DNA of 64,000 nucleotides from Streptomyces sp. TLI_105 (GTDB lineage Bacteria; Actinomycetota; Actinomycetes; Streptomycetales; Streptomycetaceae): NCBI RefSeq assembly GCF_900105415.1, contig NZ_FNSM01000001.1, positions 8,006,001 to 8,070,000 of the forward strand, read 5' to 3'. Shown piece by piece: positions 29,342 to 37,606 of this stretch (position 1 is its first letter; each line of letters starts with the position of its first letter). The notes under the pieces were generated by a model. It saw only the letters and a program-made list of their open reading frames with translations, ran no database searches and was not told where the DNA came from. The position numbers and the translations under genes were made by a program.

Positions 29342-29397
29342 GGCTCCCGTGCCGTTGGTGGAGGTGTTCGAAGTCTCAACCCATCGGCACAGGAGCC
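29342..29397 (+). promoter_or_regulatory. Inverted repeat masking the transposase ribosome-binding site
   Basis: GGCTCCCGTGCCG (29342-29354) pairs with CGGCACAGGAGCC (29385-29397) with one mismatch. The right arm contains AGGAG, the ribosome-binding site 5 bases before the TTG start. In transcripts reading in from outside, the site would be sequestered, which limits unscheduled transposase synthesis, as known for IS10 and IS50. Confidence 0.6.
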
Positions 29398-29400
29398 CTG

Positions 29401-30150
29401 TTGGTTCCCTATCCTGCCGCACTCGACCTCCCGCATGCCCTCGTCGAGTGGGTCACGATGCTCATCGTCACCCGTGAGGGTGACCGCAGGTGCAAACTCC
29501 CGCCGCACCAGCGGGTGCTCATCGCTCTGGTGTACCTGCGCCGCCACGACACCCTCCTCCGGATCGCGGCCGGCTTCGGGATATCCGTCGGCACCGTCCA
29601 CGCGTACGTCACCGCCGTGACCGGTCTGCTCGCCGACCGCGCGCCGGGCCTGCTCAAGACTCTGCGCGAGCGCGATCCCCAGTTCGTCCTCCTGGACGGG
29701 ACACTCGCCGAATGCGACCGCGTCGGCGACAGCCGGGCCGCCTACTCGGCCAGGCACCGCCGGCACGGCGTGAACGTCCAGGTCGTCACCGATCCGGCCG
29801 GTGAGGTGCTGTGGATCTCGCCCGCGCTGCCGGGCCGCACACACGACCTGACCGCGGCCCGCACCCACCGCATCATCCGGATCTGCGAACGCCAGGGCGT
29901 CCCCATCCTTGCCGACCGCGCCTACCAGGGCGCCGGCCCCTGGGCCACCACCGGACTCAAACGCCCACCAGGCGGCGAGCTCACCCTCACCCAGCGCACC
30001 GTCAACCGGGCCCTGGCCGCGGCCCGGGCACCGGTCGAACGCGGCATGGCACGGCTGAAGTCCTGGCAGATCTTCCGCAGATCACGCATCAGCCCCAACC
30101 GCCTGACCGTCATCACCAAAGCCGTCCTCACCCTGGAGAGACAACGCTGA
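29401..30150 (+). CDS. IS transposase, DDE_Tnp_4 type
   Basis: 249 residues. Starts at TTG 29401 behind AGGAG. An N-terminal helix-turn-helix ([20 protein letters not shown], about residues 55-75) precedes the DDE catalytic region: first Asp in [15 protein letters not shown], second in [14 protein letters not shown] and [11 protein letters not shown], Glu in [11 protein letters not shown]. Complete at both ends, so the element may be active. Confidence 0.9.
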   Translation: MVPYPAALDLPHALVEWVTMLIVTREGDRRCKLPPHQRVLIALVYLRRHDTLLRIAAGFGISVGTVHAYVTAVTGLLADRAPGLLKTLRERDPQFVLLDGTLAECDRVGDSRAAYSARHRRHGVNVQVVTDPAGEVLWISPALPGRTHDLTAARTHRIIRICERQGVPILADRAYQGAGPWATTGLKRPPGGELTLTQRTVNRALAAARAPVERGMARLKSWQIFRRSRISPNRLTVITKAVLTLERQR

Positions 30151-30444
30151 AAACGCTCACTGAACCCCCTCTCGAACGCGACTGGCAGCCCATGCGCAGG
30201 TACGTCCCGCTTGTGAGCCGCAACCCCCTGGTAGCGGCTAATAAGCATGCCTTCCTCAGGCCCACCGGGGTGGCATATGCCCGAACTTTGTCTGGTTGAG
30301 ATCCCCAGCACGTCGCGGCCTGTGCCAACAGACCCGGACAGCACCACGGCGCGCCAGACGCCGAGCACTTGCCACGGCGCTACCGGACAGACGCCCGCTG
30401 GATACGGCAACTCGCGGCGACCGCGTCGAGCAACGCCGCGGAGC

Positions 30445-30590
30445 TCAGCGAGCCCCGCCGTTGATGTACAGCGTCGGGCCGCTGACGTACGAGGCGTCCT
30501 CGGACGCGAAGGCAACCACGGAAGCGACCTCCCGCTGCCCGAAACGGCGCAGCGGGGTGCCGCCCCGGCCGGGGATGCGTGAGCGGCTGA
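30445..30590 (-). pseudogene. C-terminal fragment of an SDR oxidoreductase gene
   Basis: Minus-strand reading gives TPLRRFGQREVASVVAFASE, then DASYVSGPTLYINGGAR and TGA: the typical last 40 residues of a short-chain dehydrogenase. The catalytic and NAD-binding parts are absent. It lies 290 bases beyond the IS element. Confidence 0.75.
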
Positions 30591-31300
30591 CCTGCGCTTG
30601 ACGCCTTCATTGCGTGAGGTGTCCCTTTCGTGCGGGCGTTGCGATCGGGTAGGTACAGGTCTCCTCGGGGGAGGCAACGGCCTCTGGCTGGGGCGGCGTT
30701 ACGGCCGTGATCAGGCGGAAGTGGGGCGCCTCAGCGTCACCTGGATGACGCTTAAGGAACTACCGAGGGTGATCGAGTAGGGGCTCAAGTGGAAGGCTCG
30801 GTCGCGGAGGCACACACTGGAAGTGCAACAGGTAAGGGGTAAATGGAAACGCGCACGGACTGGCCGGGGAAACCACACTGCAGCGTCTACAGCAAGCCCA
30901 CTGATGTCTTGCACTGCTTGACACCCGGATCTGGTGGATGCTCACAGCCATATTTCCAGTCGTGTCGCGGTTGTTGAGAGCGGGTGACTACGTTTCGGCG
31001 GGTCTTCCGTGGCAGATCATTGGCGTCCGTGACATTCAAGGGTAACGGTAAGTCGGACCTCCACAAATGACGCCGATTCTTCGAGTGGGACCCGGATATC
31101 GTTAATGCCTAGACGTGATTCGTTGTCGAGTGCGACGGGTGGCATCTCCGGCTTTGCAATTGCGCCCTGCGCCCCTCGCATCGTGTTGTCATCTCGCGAA
31201 TCGTTGCCGCTTTAGTCTCGCAATCCTGGGCCGCCCCACCTAGCCACAGGGATAAATTAAAATCTATCGCCGACGAACCTACTGGTGAGGAGTGTTCCGT
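30591..31300. other. Intergenic region upstream of the Tc-like gene
   Basis: No supported gene in 710 bases. Base composition is less GC-rich than the rest of the window, especially 31000-31290. It should hold the promoter of the large gene at 31301, but I see no -35/-10 pair good enough to name. Confidence 0.45.
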
Positions 31301-33868
31301 ATGCTTCCCGACTACTATCCCTACATACGTGACACTGTAACCATCACGGAGAATCTGAACGAATTCTGTACGCGACCCAGCATTGGACCGGTCTTCCTGA
31401 TCGGGCGCCTAGTGCAGCATGCGCCCGGGTGTAATCTGCGCGTAACCCGAAATCGAGTCATCATCGTCGCTGACGTCTACGACGGAACAAACGGAATGAT
31501 CGATGCCAGCGCCACGGACAGAGGCGGCCCCGGTGGCATCGTCACGGTGATGTGCCGGCGGTCGATTAACGCCCGGGCAAGTGCCTCCGGAGGAGGCGGG
31601 ACCGCCGGAACCGCCGGGACAGCCGGCTCCCCCGGAACAGCCAACTACCACAGCGACGGCTACTACGAAACAATCACGGACCCAGACGGGACCACCCACG
31701 ACGTATGGCACGACGAGGTGGACATTCCCGGCGCCGATCCCACCAACGGCACGCCGGGTGGCCCAGGTGGTCCAGGCGGCAACGGCGGCTCAATCACCTT
31801 CACCAGCATCGAAGACGAGACGCCACCAGATCTCTCAGCCCCCGGCGGCTGGGGTGGACCAGGTGGCCCTGGCGGGCCGGCCGCGCAAGGCCCCTACAGC
31901 GAAGGATCATTGGAAGGGGACCCCGGAGAGTACGGCCCCCAGGGTGCCGATGGACAGGTCAACATCACCACCCTCGACGAAAGCGCCTACGTCGCCGGTC
32001 TTCAACCCCTGCTCAACAGCACCGGCCGTGTCTACACGAACTACTGGGCCCCCTACCGCATCGTCACCGGCGAGTACTACTACCACCTGTACAACCCAGG
32101 CGTACCGAACAGTGTCAAGTACGGAGCCCTCGCGGCGATCGAGTTCCAGCGAGCGCTGGAACTCCAACCCAACAACCCCGACGCCATCCGCCTGCACCGC
32201 CAGCTCGTCGGCTACGCTCCCACACCCGGCGCCGCGTGGGTCGGCGGAGGCGCCAACGCGCTGGGGCTGCCGCCCGACATGGACGTGGTGCCCAACTTCG
32301 ACAAATACATCGAGGCATTCACTCGTTTCCTGACGCCTGTTCTCGATTTCCTCTCACTCGGCGTCGAAAAGATCCTTTTGACGAAGACGATCGCCAATCT
32401 CGCCGATATAGCCGGCCAGCTATCGCAGCAGGCGGTCGCAGCGCGTGAGGACGCCGACCGCACCCTGGGTATCGCTAAGACAGAGCAGACACAGGCCGAC
32501 AGCGATGTCGCCTACGCACAAGCCCAGCTGGACCAAGCGACCACCGCCATCAACAGGGCAATCGTCGAGGCGCAGCAGCACCACGACCCACCCAGCATTT
32601 CCTTCGGCGACGTCGTTGCGACAGTCGCCGAGGTGGGTGGCGCAGTACTGGGTGTTGCGGCCGCCATCCCGACCGGCGGAGCAAGCCTGGTCGCTATGGC
32701 ACCGAGCCTCATGACGCTTGCCGACACCGTCTTCGACAACGCGGCACCGATAGCCCAGGCTCTCCTACGCGGCGAAGAAGCCGATCTGGCGAAGATCAGG
32801 GAGGTCTACAACACCGTTGGCCAGGACGCTTCCGCCGCCATCAGCAGCGCCCGCACCGTCGTCAACTTCACCACCGTCGCACAGCGGCTCGCTCAGGCCA
32901 CAACAACCCAGAACTCACCACACGTGGCTCTGATCAAGCGTGGCACCGAACTCACCCACGAACTGCTCCTTGCCCGCAACCGTGCCGTGCTCGCCCGCCA
33001 GCGCGTCGACGCTGGAACCGCTCGATTGGCCCGCGCGCAAACAGTTGCCGCACAGGCAGATGCCCTGCAGCAAAAGCAAATTCTCGATGCAGAGGCGATC
33101 AAGCAAGCCGGACTTTTGGCGGTCTCCACTGCTCAATCGAAGGCCGACGCATTGCTTAGCCTCGCGTTTCGGGCGAAGCGATCGGTCGAAATATACACAC
33201 TGAAGAACGAGGATGCTCACTTCCCCCTGGATGCCGGCCGACTGTCCCCCGACATCTGGACCGATTACTACGAGCGGGAAATCGACGAAATCAAGCTCGC
33301 GACTGAGCTCACCTCTTCATGGGGAGACATACTGGACTTGGTCGAAATGCAGGCCGACTACATCGAGTACTTCGACAAACCGCTCGATCAGGACTGGATC
33401 AGACGATCGTTCAAGCCCTCCGATCCGCAGGTAGCCGACCTGAAATCTTTGCACCGATTCACCTTTACGATCGATCCAGTCGCCGACGTGCCGGCCGACC
33501 GCTTCGACGCAAAAATCAAGAGCATCCGGTTGGCCCTCATCGGAGCAACTCACCCCGAAGGTGAGATCTCATGCCAGATACGCCACGACGGGAAGTATCA
33601 ACAGCGCCGCGCCGACAACAGTGTGACGACGCAATGGCTGCTGCCCAAGATCAGCACCCGTGGAGCCAAGACCACGCCGCTGCTGCCTGATGAAGGATTC
33701 GGCGACGACCCGCCCCTCGACGCCCCCAAATCGCTGGCGTTCTGGGGACGAGGCGTAGGCGGAAACTGGCAGGTGATCATTCCTCAACAGCAGTTCGACA
33801 CAGGGCTGAACCTGAGCGGACTGACACAGATCCAACTCTGGATCGGATATCAATTCCTCCACAATTGA
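31301..33868 (+). CDS. Large Gly-rich/helical protein with Tc-toxin TcA-like C-terminus
   Basis: 855 residues. Start ATG 31301 has GAGGAG 8 bases upstream. Order: beta-rich N-terminus (1-90); collagen-like glycine-rich repeats (about 90-215: GGGGTAGTAGTAGSPGTA, GGPGGPGGNGGS, GGWGGPGGPGGP); a short TPR-like helix pair (AIEFQRALELQPNNPDAIRL, about 280-300); long alanine/glutamine helices around a hydrophobic stretch (about 370-625; VAEVGGAVLGVAAAIPTGGA); then a C-terminal beta region (about 640-855). That last part resembles the TcB-binding end of Tc toxin A subunits: DYYEREIDEIKLA, RFDAKIKSIRLALIGA and a closing FWGRGVGGNWQVIIP...FDTGLNLSGLTQIQLWIGY. It is far shorter than TcA (over 2000 residues), with no signal peptide. 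Function unproven. Confidence 0.75.
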   Translation: MLPDYYPYIRDTVTITENLNEFCTRPSIGPVFLIGRLVQHAPGCNLRVTRNRVIIVADVYDGTNGMIDASATDRGGPGGIVTVMCRRSINARASASGGGGTAGTAGTAGSPGTANYHSDGYYETITDPDGTTHDVWHDEVDIPGADPTNGTPGGPGGPGGNGGSITFTSIEDETPPDLSAPGGWGGPGGPGGPAAQGPYSEGSLEGDPGEYGPQGADGQVNITTLDESAYVAGLQPLLNSTGRVYTNYWAPYRIVTGEYYYHLYNPGVPNSVKYGALAAIEFQRALELQPNNPDAIRLHRQLVGYAPTPGAAWVGGGANALGLPPDMDVVPNFDKYIEAFTRFLTPVLDFLSLGVEKILLTKTIANLADIAGQLSQQAVAAREDADRTLGIAKTEQTQADSDVAYAQAQLDQATTAINRAIVEAQQHHDPPSISFGDVVATVAEVGGAVLGVAAAIPTGGASLVAMAPSLMTLADTVFDNAAPIAQALLRGEEADLAKIREVYNTVGQDASAAISSARTVVNFTTVAQRLAQATTTQNSPHVALIKRGTELTHELLLARNRAVLARQRVDAGTARLARAQTVAAQADALQQKQILDAEAIKQAGLLAVSTAQSKADALLSLAFRAKRSVEIYTLKNEDAHFPLDAGRLSPDIWTDYYEREIDEIKLATELTSSWGDILDLVEMQADYIEYFDKPLDQDWIRRSFKPSDPQVADLKSLHRFTFTIDPVADVPADRFDAKIKSIRLALIGATHPEGEISCQIRHDGKYQQRRADNSVTTQWLLPKISTRGAKTTPLLPDEGFGDDPPLDAPKSLAFWGRGVGGNWQVIIPQQQFDTGLNLSGLTQIQLWIGYQFLHN

Positions 33869-33980
33869 CCAACCATCCACAGCCATTAGGCGCTGAAGGG
33901 ATAGGAGTCCCCTGCGCAACCTGGTGGGCAACCGCACCAGGCGCCCGTTCGTCCACCGAGAACCCACTCGAGGAGGGAAA

Positions 33981-34463
33981 ATGCCAGAAGAAGAAGAACA
34001 CCCAATCAAGACCGGATTCGAGATCATAGAAGGTCTCTTCGAGGTAGCCAAAACCGTGGTCGAGCTGCGACACGCCTTTGCGGTGGGCGGCATCGCGGGA
34101 GTCTCGGGTGGTGCGCTAGGACTGGGCATCACGGCAGTCGTACTCTCCGTCAAGCTCGAAAGCTTTCCTGAGGACCTCACCGACAGAGATGTCCTTGCCG
34201 GCCGACTGTCCGGGACCTGCGCCGAGCTGGGTGGAAACGAGCTATTCCTTCCCATCTGTCGAGTTGATCAACACAGTCAAGGAGGCGACGACGTCTTCGA
34301 TGCTGGATTCTGGCACGGCTCGCTGCACATCGACGACTTCGAAAGTGCCCGCATAGAGGCAGTCGACCATCTTTCCTCAGAACCCGACTCGGTAGGGCAG
34401 GTTGGCGTAGTCCGAGTGCAGGCCGCGACGCCGCTCATCGGCGAATTCATCCTCACCCAGTAG
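33981..34463 (+). CDS. Small hypothetical membrane protein downstream of Tc-like gene
   Basis: 160 residues. A perfect AGGAGGG site precedes ATG 33981. Acidic N-terminus (MPEEEEHP), amphipathic helix (FEIIEGLFEVAKTVVELRHA), then one glycine-rich membrane segment (about 34-58, VGGIAGVSGGALGLGITAVV) and a soluble acidic tail with HIDDFESARIEAVDHLS. Follows the Tc-like gene by 112 bases on the same strand, so a partner, chaperone or protective role is possible. No family recognised. Confidence 0.65.
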   Translation: MPEEEEHPIKTGFEIIEGLFEVAKTVVELRHAFAVGGIAGVSGGALGLGITAVVLSVKLESFPEDLTDRDVLAGRLSGTCAELGGNELFLPICRVDQHSQGGDDVFDAGFWHGSLHIDDFESARIEAVDHLSSEPDSVGQVGVVRVQAATPLIGEFILTQ

Positions 34464-34606
34464 ACGATGCAGGTCAGGGGTCGAGGCCGTGATGGAGGAT
34501 GATGTCCTCGCTGCTGCGGCAAGCTATAGCGCTTGCAGGCGAACCGTCTCATCGAGCAGTCCATGGCGGAATGAGACCTCGTGGAGGTCGACTGCGGCAG
34601 GATAAG

Positions 34607-35175
34607 GGACGATACGCATCGGCACCCGTGAGGGTGACCGGCGGTGCAATCTCCCGCCATGTCGGCGTGCGCTCGTCGCTCTGGTGTACCTACGCCACCA
34701 CGACACCCTCTCCCGGATCGCGGCCGGTTTCGGGATATCCGTCGGCACCGCCCACGCGTATGTCACGGCCGTGACCGGTCTTCTCGCCGATCTCGCTCCC
34801 GGCCTGCTCAAGACGCTGCGCGAGCATGATCCTGCCTTCGTCCTGCTGGACGGGACTCCCGCCGAGTGCGACCGCGTAGGCGACAGCCGGGCCGACTACT
34901 CGGCCAAGCACCGTCGGCACGGCGTGAGCATCCAGGTCGTTACCGACCCGGACGGGGAGGTGCTGTGGATCTCGCCCGCTCTGCCGAGACGTACCCACGA
35001 CCTGACCGCCGCCCGCACCCCCCGCATCATCCGGATCTGCGAGCGCCTGGGTGTCCCGATCCTCGCCGACCGCGCCTACCAGGGCGTCGGCCCCTGGCTC
35101 ACCACCGGACTCAAACGACCACCGGGCGGACAGCTCACCCCCACCCAACTCGCCGTCAACCGGACCTGGTCGCGG
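34607..35175 (+). pseudogene. Truncated IS transposase, relative of the intact one at 29.4 kb
   Basis: The frame from about 34610 ([14 protein letters not shown]) to LAVNR aligns to the intact transposase without frameshift, including [13 protein letters not shown] and [20 protein letters not shown]. The first 20 or so residues are missing and the last 60 are replaced from about 35165 by another element. The missing 5' piece appears inverted just upstream (34570-34606), where the minus strand reads [12 protein letters not shown]. Confidence 0.8.
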
Positions 35176-35185
35176 CGAACCCGGC

Positions 35186-35362
35186 GGCGAGCTGGGCGTA
35201 GGTGTCACCGCATCGCAGATGAGCCAGGGCGAGGAGAACCTGACGGTTGGCGGTCAGCCGACGCCATCGGGTCCCGATCTCCCCTCGCCGGGCAGCAAGT
35301 CGTCCCGTCAGACACCGCAAGGTGCGACTGGACAGGTCGACCGACGACGGGTAGACAAACAC
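35186..35362 (-). pseudogene. N-terminal fragment of a second IS transposase
   Basis: Minus-strand GTG start (35362) gives [20 protein letters not shown], then [12 protein letters not shown] and [20 protein letters not shown]: the N-terminal part of a different Streptomyces IS5-type transposase. It is cut off where it meets the truncated plus-strand transposase. Upstream, GAAGCTCCTGGT (35365-35376) and ACCAGGAGCTTC (35409-35420) form a perfect 12-bp inverted repeat; because the gene is on the minus strand, the arm at 35365-35376 carries AGGAG just before the start. Confidence 0.75.
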
Positions 35363-35477
35363 GCGAAGCTCCTGGTGGCTGCGGGCGGTCTTGGTCGAGA
35401 ACCCGTCTACCAGGAGCTTCGTCGTTCCACCGATCTGTCCAACACGCGGCCAGCACCGTCAGGCTGGAAAAGGCCTG

Positions 35478-35610
35478 AGCCGGGTGACATTGAACAGCTC
35501 GCGGTCGACGGCGTCGGAGGCGATGGCGTCCATCGCGTCCTCGGGGATCACATACATGGCCCCGTCCGGGCCGGACATCGTTTTGAAGCCCTTGCTCGGG
35601 CTTTCGGTGT
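35478..35610 (-). pseudogene. Fragment of an S8 (subtilisin-like) peptidase gene, propeptide region
   Basis: Minus-strand reading gives PDTESPSKGFKTMSGPDGAM, then YVIPEDAMDAIA and RELFNVTRL, which matches the conserved propeptide end of Streptomyces S8 peptidases (YVIPxDAxPLxxxGxLDRRLFNVT). No signal peptide, catalytic domain or start codon remains. Confidence 0.6.
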
Positions 35611-35796
35611 CGGGAGTGGCGGTCGGCTGTGCCGGGCCAGTGTCTTCGGGGGATCACCTTCGGGAGCAAGATGCCGATGCTGCCTGAATCCGGCATGGCC
35701 GGAACCAGACAGAACGTGAAGCTCGCTCAGCCGGGGCCGAGAGTGCCGGGCTCACCCGGGCGCGGGGCGCTCGTCGCCCACGGGTGGCCGGCCGGT

Positions 35797-36651
35797 CTAC
35801 TCGAGTCCGTAGACACGGATCGCGTTGCCGCGGAACACTGCGTCCTTGTCCGCCCGGTCGAGCGCGTGCAGGAGCGTCTCGGCGATCCCGACGACCGTCG
35901 TGTAGTCGGCGGCCAGGGTGCAGACCGGCCAGTCGGAGCCGAACAGCAGCCGGCCCGGGCCGAACGTGTCCAGCGCCGTGTCGGCGTAGGGTGCCAGGTC
36001 CTCGGTCCGCCAGGCTCCGGGGGCGGCCTCGGTGACGAGGCCGGAAAGCTTGGCGACCGTGTTGGGGAGGGCCGCCAGACGACGGAGGTCCGCCGCCCAG
36101 GGGCCGGGTTCGCCACCGTCGATCGGCGGCTTGCCGAGATGGTCGAGGACGAACGTCAGACCGGGGACCCAGGCAGCCGCCGCGGTCGCGGCGGGCAGCT
36201 GGCGCGGCGTGACGACGAGGTCGTACACGAGCCCCGCCTCCGCGACGGCGGCCAGTCCGCGCCGTACGTCGGGACGGAGCAGCCACTGGGGATCGGGCTC
36301 CTCCTGGACCTGGTGGCGGATGCCGACGAGCCGGTCTCCGCCAGGCCCCTCGCGGAGAGCGGCGATCGTGTCGGCGATGCTCGGGACGGTGAGATCGACC
36401 CAGCCGACGACTCCCGCGTTCAGGTCGTTGCCAGCCGCGAGGGCCAGCAGCTCGGGCGTCTCCTCGGGGACGCAGACGGTCTGTACGAGGACGGTGCCGG
36501 TCACGCCCGCCGCCCGCGCCTCCGTCGCGAGGTCGTCCATCGAGAAGTTGCGGGCGAGCGGGGCGAGGTCTTCGCCGGTGATCCAGGGCTGCGGCCGCAC
36601 CGTCAGGTCCCAGACGTGGTGATGGGCGTCGATGATCTCCCGGGTCGTCAC
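35797..36651 (-). CDS. Amidohydrolase-family L-fucono-lactonase, second copy
   Basis: 284 residues, paralogue of the protein at 17750-18658 and alignable along its length (DAHHHVWDL, FVLDHLGKPPI, LLFGSDWPVC). I start at GTG 36651, overlapping the mutarotase stop exactly as in copy 1; a GTG at 36660 would add three residues. It is the last gene of the 14-gene minus-strand run, whereas in copy 1 the lactonase lies in the middle. The C-terminus lacks the extra residues of copy 1. Confidence 0.9.
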   Translation of the reverse strand: MTTREIIDAHHHVWDLTVRPQPWITGEDLAPLARNFSMDDLATEARAAGVTGTVLVQTVCVPEETPELLALAAGNDLNAGVVGWVDLTVPSIADTIAALREGPGGDRLVGIRHQVQEEPDPQWLLRPDVRRGLAAVAEAGLVYDLVVTPRQLPAATAAAAWVPGLTFVLDHLGKPPIDGGEPGPWAADLRRLAALPNTVAKLSGLVTEAAPGAWRTEDLAPYADTALDTFGPGRLLFGSDWPVCTLAADYTTVVGIAETLLHALDRADKDAVFRGNAIRVYGLE

Positions 36652-36959
36652 AGCCGCCACACCACCGGAAGTCCGGCCTCGGCCCCTGCCGATGAGTAGT
36701 CGTGGACGGTGTCGAGGAGTTCGGCCATCTCCGCCTGCCAGGCGATGTTGACGGGGAGGGGTTCCAGCTCGGCCAGGAGGCGGGCGTAGTCCTCGCAGTC
36801 GAGCACGTGGAAGAGGTCACGGTCGCTGCGCCAGATGGTCCACGACGTGACGCCCGCGGCCCGGATGGCGGCGGTGAGTTCGGCCGGTACGGCGCGGTGG
36901 GCCGTCTCGTACTCCTCGATCCGGTCCGCGCGGAGGCGGGTGTGTAGGGCGATCTTCAT
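36648..36959 (-). CDS. L-fucose/L-rhamnose mutarotase, second copy
   Basis: 103 residues, same length as copy 1 and alignable without gaps (LHTRLRADRIEEYETAHRAV, WTIWRSDRDLFHVLDCEDYA, VVWRL). ATGA overlap with the lutC stop upstream, and GTGA overlap with the lactonase downstream. Here it follows lutC instead of the aldo/keto reductase. Confidence 0.9.
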   Translation of the reverse strand: MKIALHTRLRADRIEEYETAHRAVPAELTAAIRAAGVTSWTIWRSDRDLFHVLDCEDYARLLAELEPLPVNIAWQAEMAELLDTVHDYSSAGAEAGLPVVWRL

Positions 36960-37606
36960 AGCTGCTCCGGTGGGGCGGGGTCGACGATGACGACGTCCAG
37001 GGTGCGGGGGCCGTGGACGCCTTCCACCCGGTCGAGTTCGATGTCGCTGGTGGCGGACGGGCCGGAGATGAAGGTGAGCGGGTGGCGCGGGTCGAGGCGC
37101 GCGAGGGCGTCGGGGAGGTCGTCGGCGATCTGCTCGGCGCGGATGACGCACAGGTGGTGGTCGGGGACCAGGGTGAGGGCGCGCCGGCCCTGGCCCGGGC
37201 CGGTGTCGAGGACGATGGTGCCGGTGACCGCGATGCCGCCGGCGGCGAGGGTGATCGTGCCGTCGAGGGTATCCAGCGCCTGGATGTCCAGTGGTTCCGG
37301 GTGCCACTCCCAGGGGCCCGGGGGGCGCAGGTCGGTGGGGAAGCCGTCGGGCAGTGCGAGTCGCCTGGTGCCGCGTGAGGTCAGTGCTGTGGCGATGGCC
37401 TCGGGCAGGCCGGCCTCGTCGGTCCGGATGACGTTCGCCCGGTAGTCGGCGACCCGTTCCGCGAACAGGGCGACGGCGTCCTGCCCCGGCTCGACGTGGC
37501 TGCGGCGGTAGGCACGGGGAACGGGTACGTCCTCGGGCCGCTCGTCCGTCGGTACGTCGGCGAGGGCGGCGCGGATGCGGGCGAGTACGGTGTCGCGGCT
37601 GCTCAC
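36956..37606 (-). CDS. lutC: L-lactate oxidation protein LutC-like, second copy
   Basis: 216-residue LUD protein, paralogue of 20882-21523. Carries GIAVTGTIVLDTGPGQGRRA, LVPDHHLCVI and SGPSATSDIELDRVEGVHGP. The GTG start overlaps the lutB stop. Electron-transfer complex partner of the preceding lutB and lutA genes. Confidence 0.92.
   Translation of the reverse strand: MSSRDTVLARIRAALADVPTDERPEDVPVPRAYRRSHVEPGQDAVALFAERVADYRANVIRTDEAGLPEAIATALTSRGTRRLALPDGFPTDLRPPGPWEWHPEPLDIQALDTLDGTITLAAGGIAVTGTIVLDTGPGQGRRALTLVPDHHLCVIRAEQIADDLPDALARLDPRHPLTFISGPSATSDIELDRVEGVHGPRTLDVVIVDPAPPEQL

Larger units (their letters stand above)
29273..30159 (+). mobile_element. Intact IS element with 16-bp perfect terminal inverted repeats (IS5-type)
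   Basis: Terminal repeats TGAGCGTTTTCAGCGT (29273-29288) and its exact inverse complement (30144-30159) bound 887 bp containing one transposase gene. The right repeat overlaps the transposase stop codon. A target duplication is not obvious. The transposase is of the DDE_Tnp_4 kind found in IS5-type elements of Streptomyces. A damaged relative lies at 34607-35175. Confidence 0.85.
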
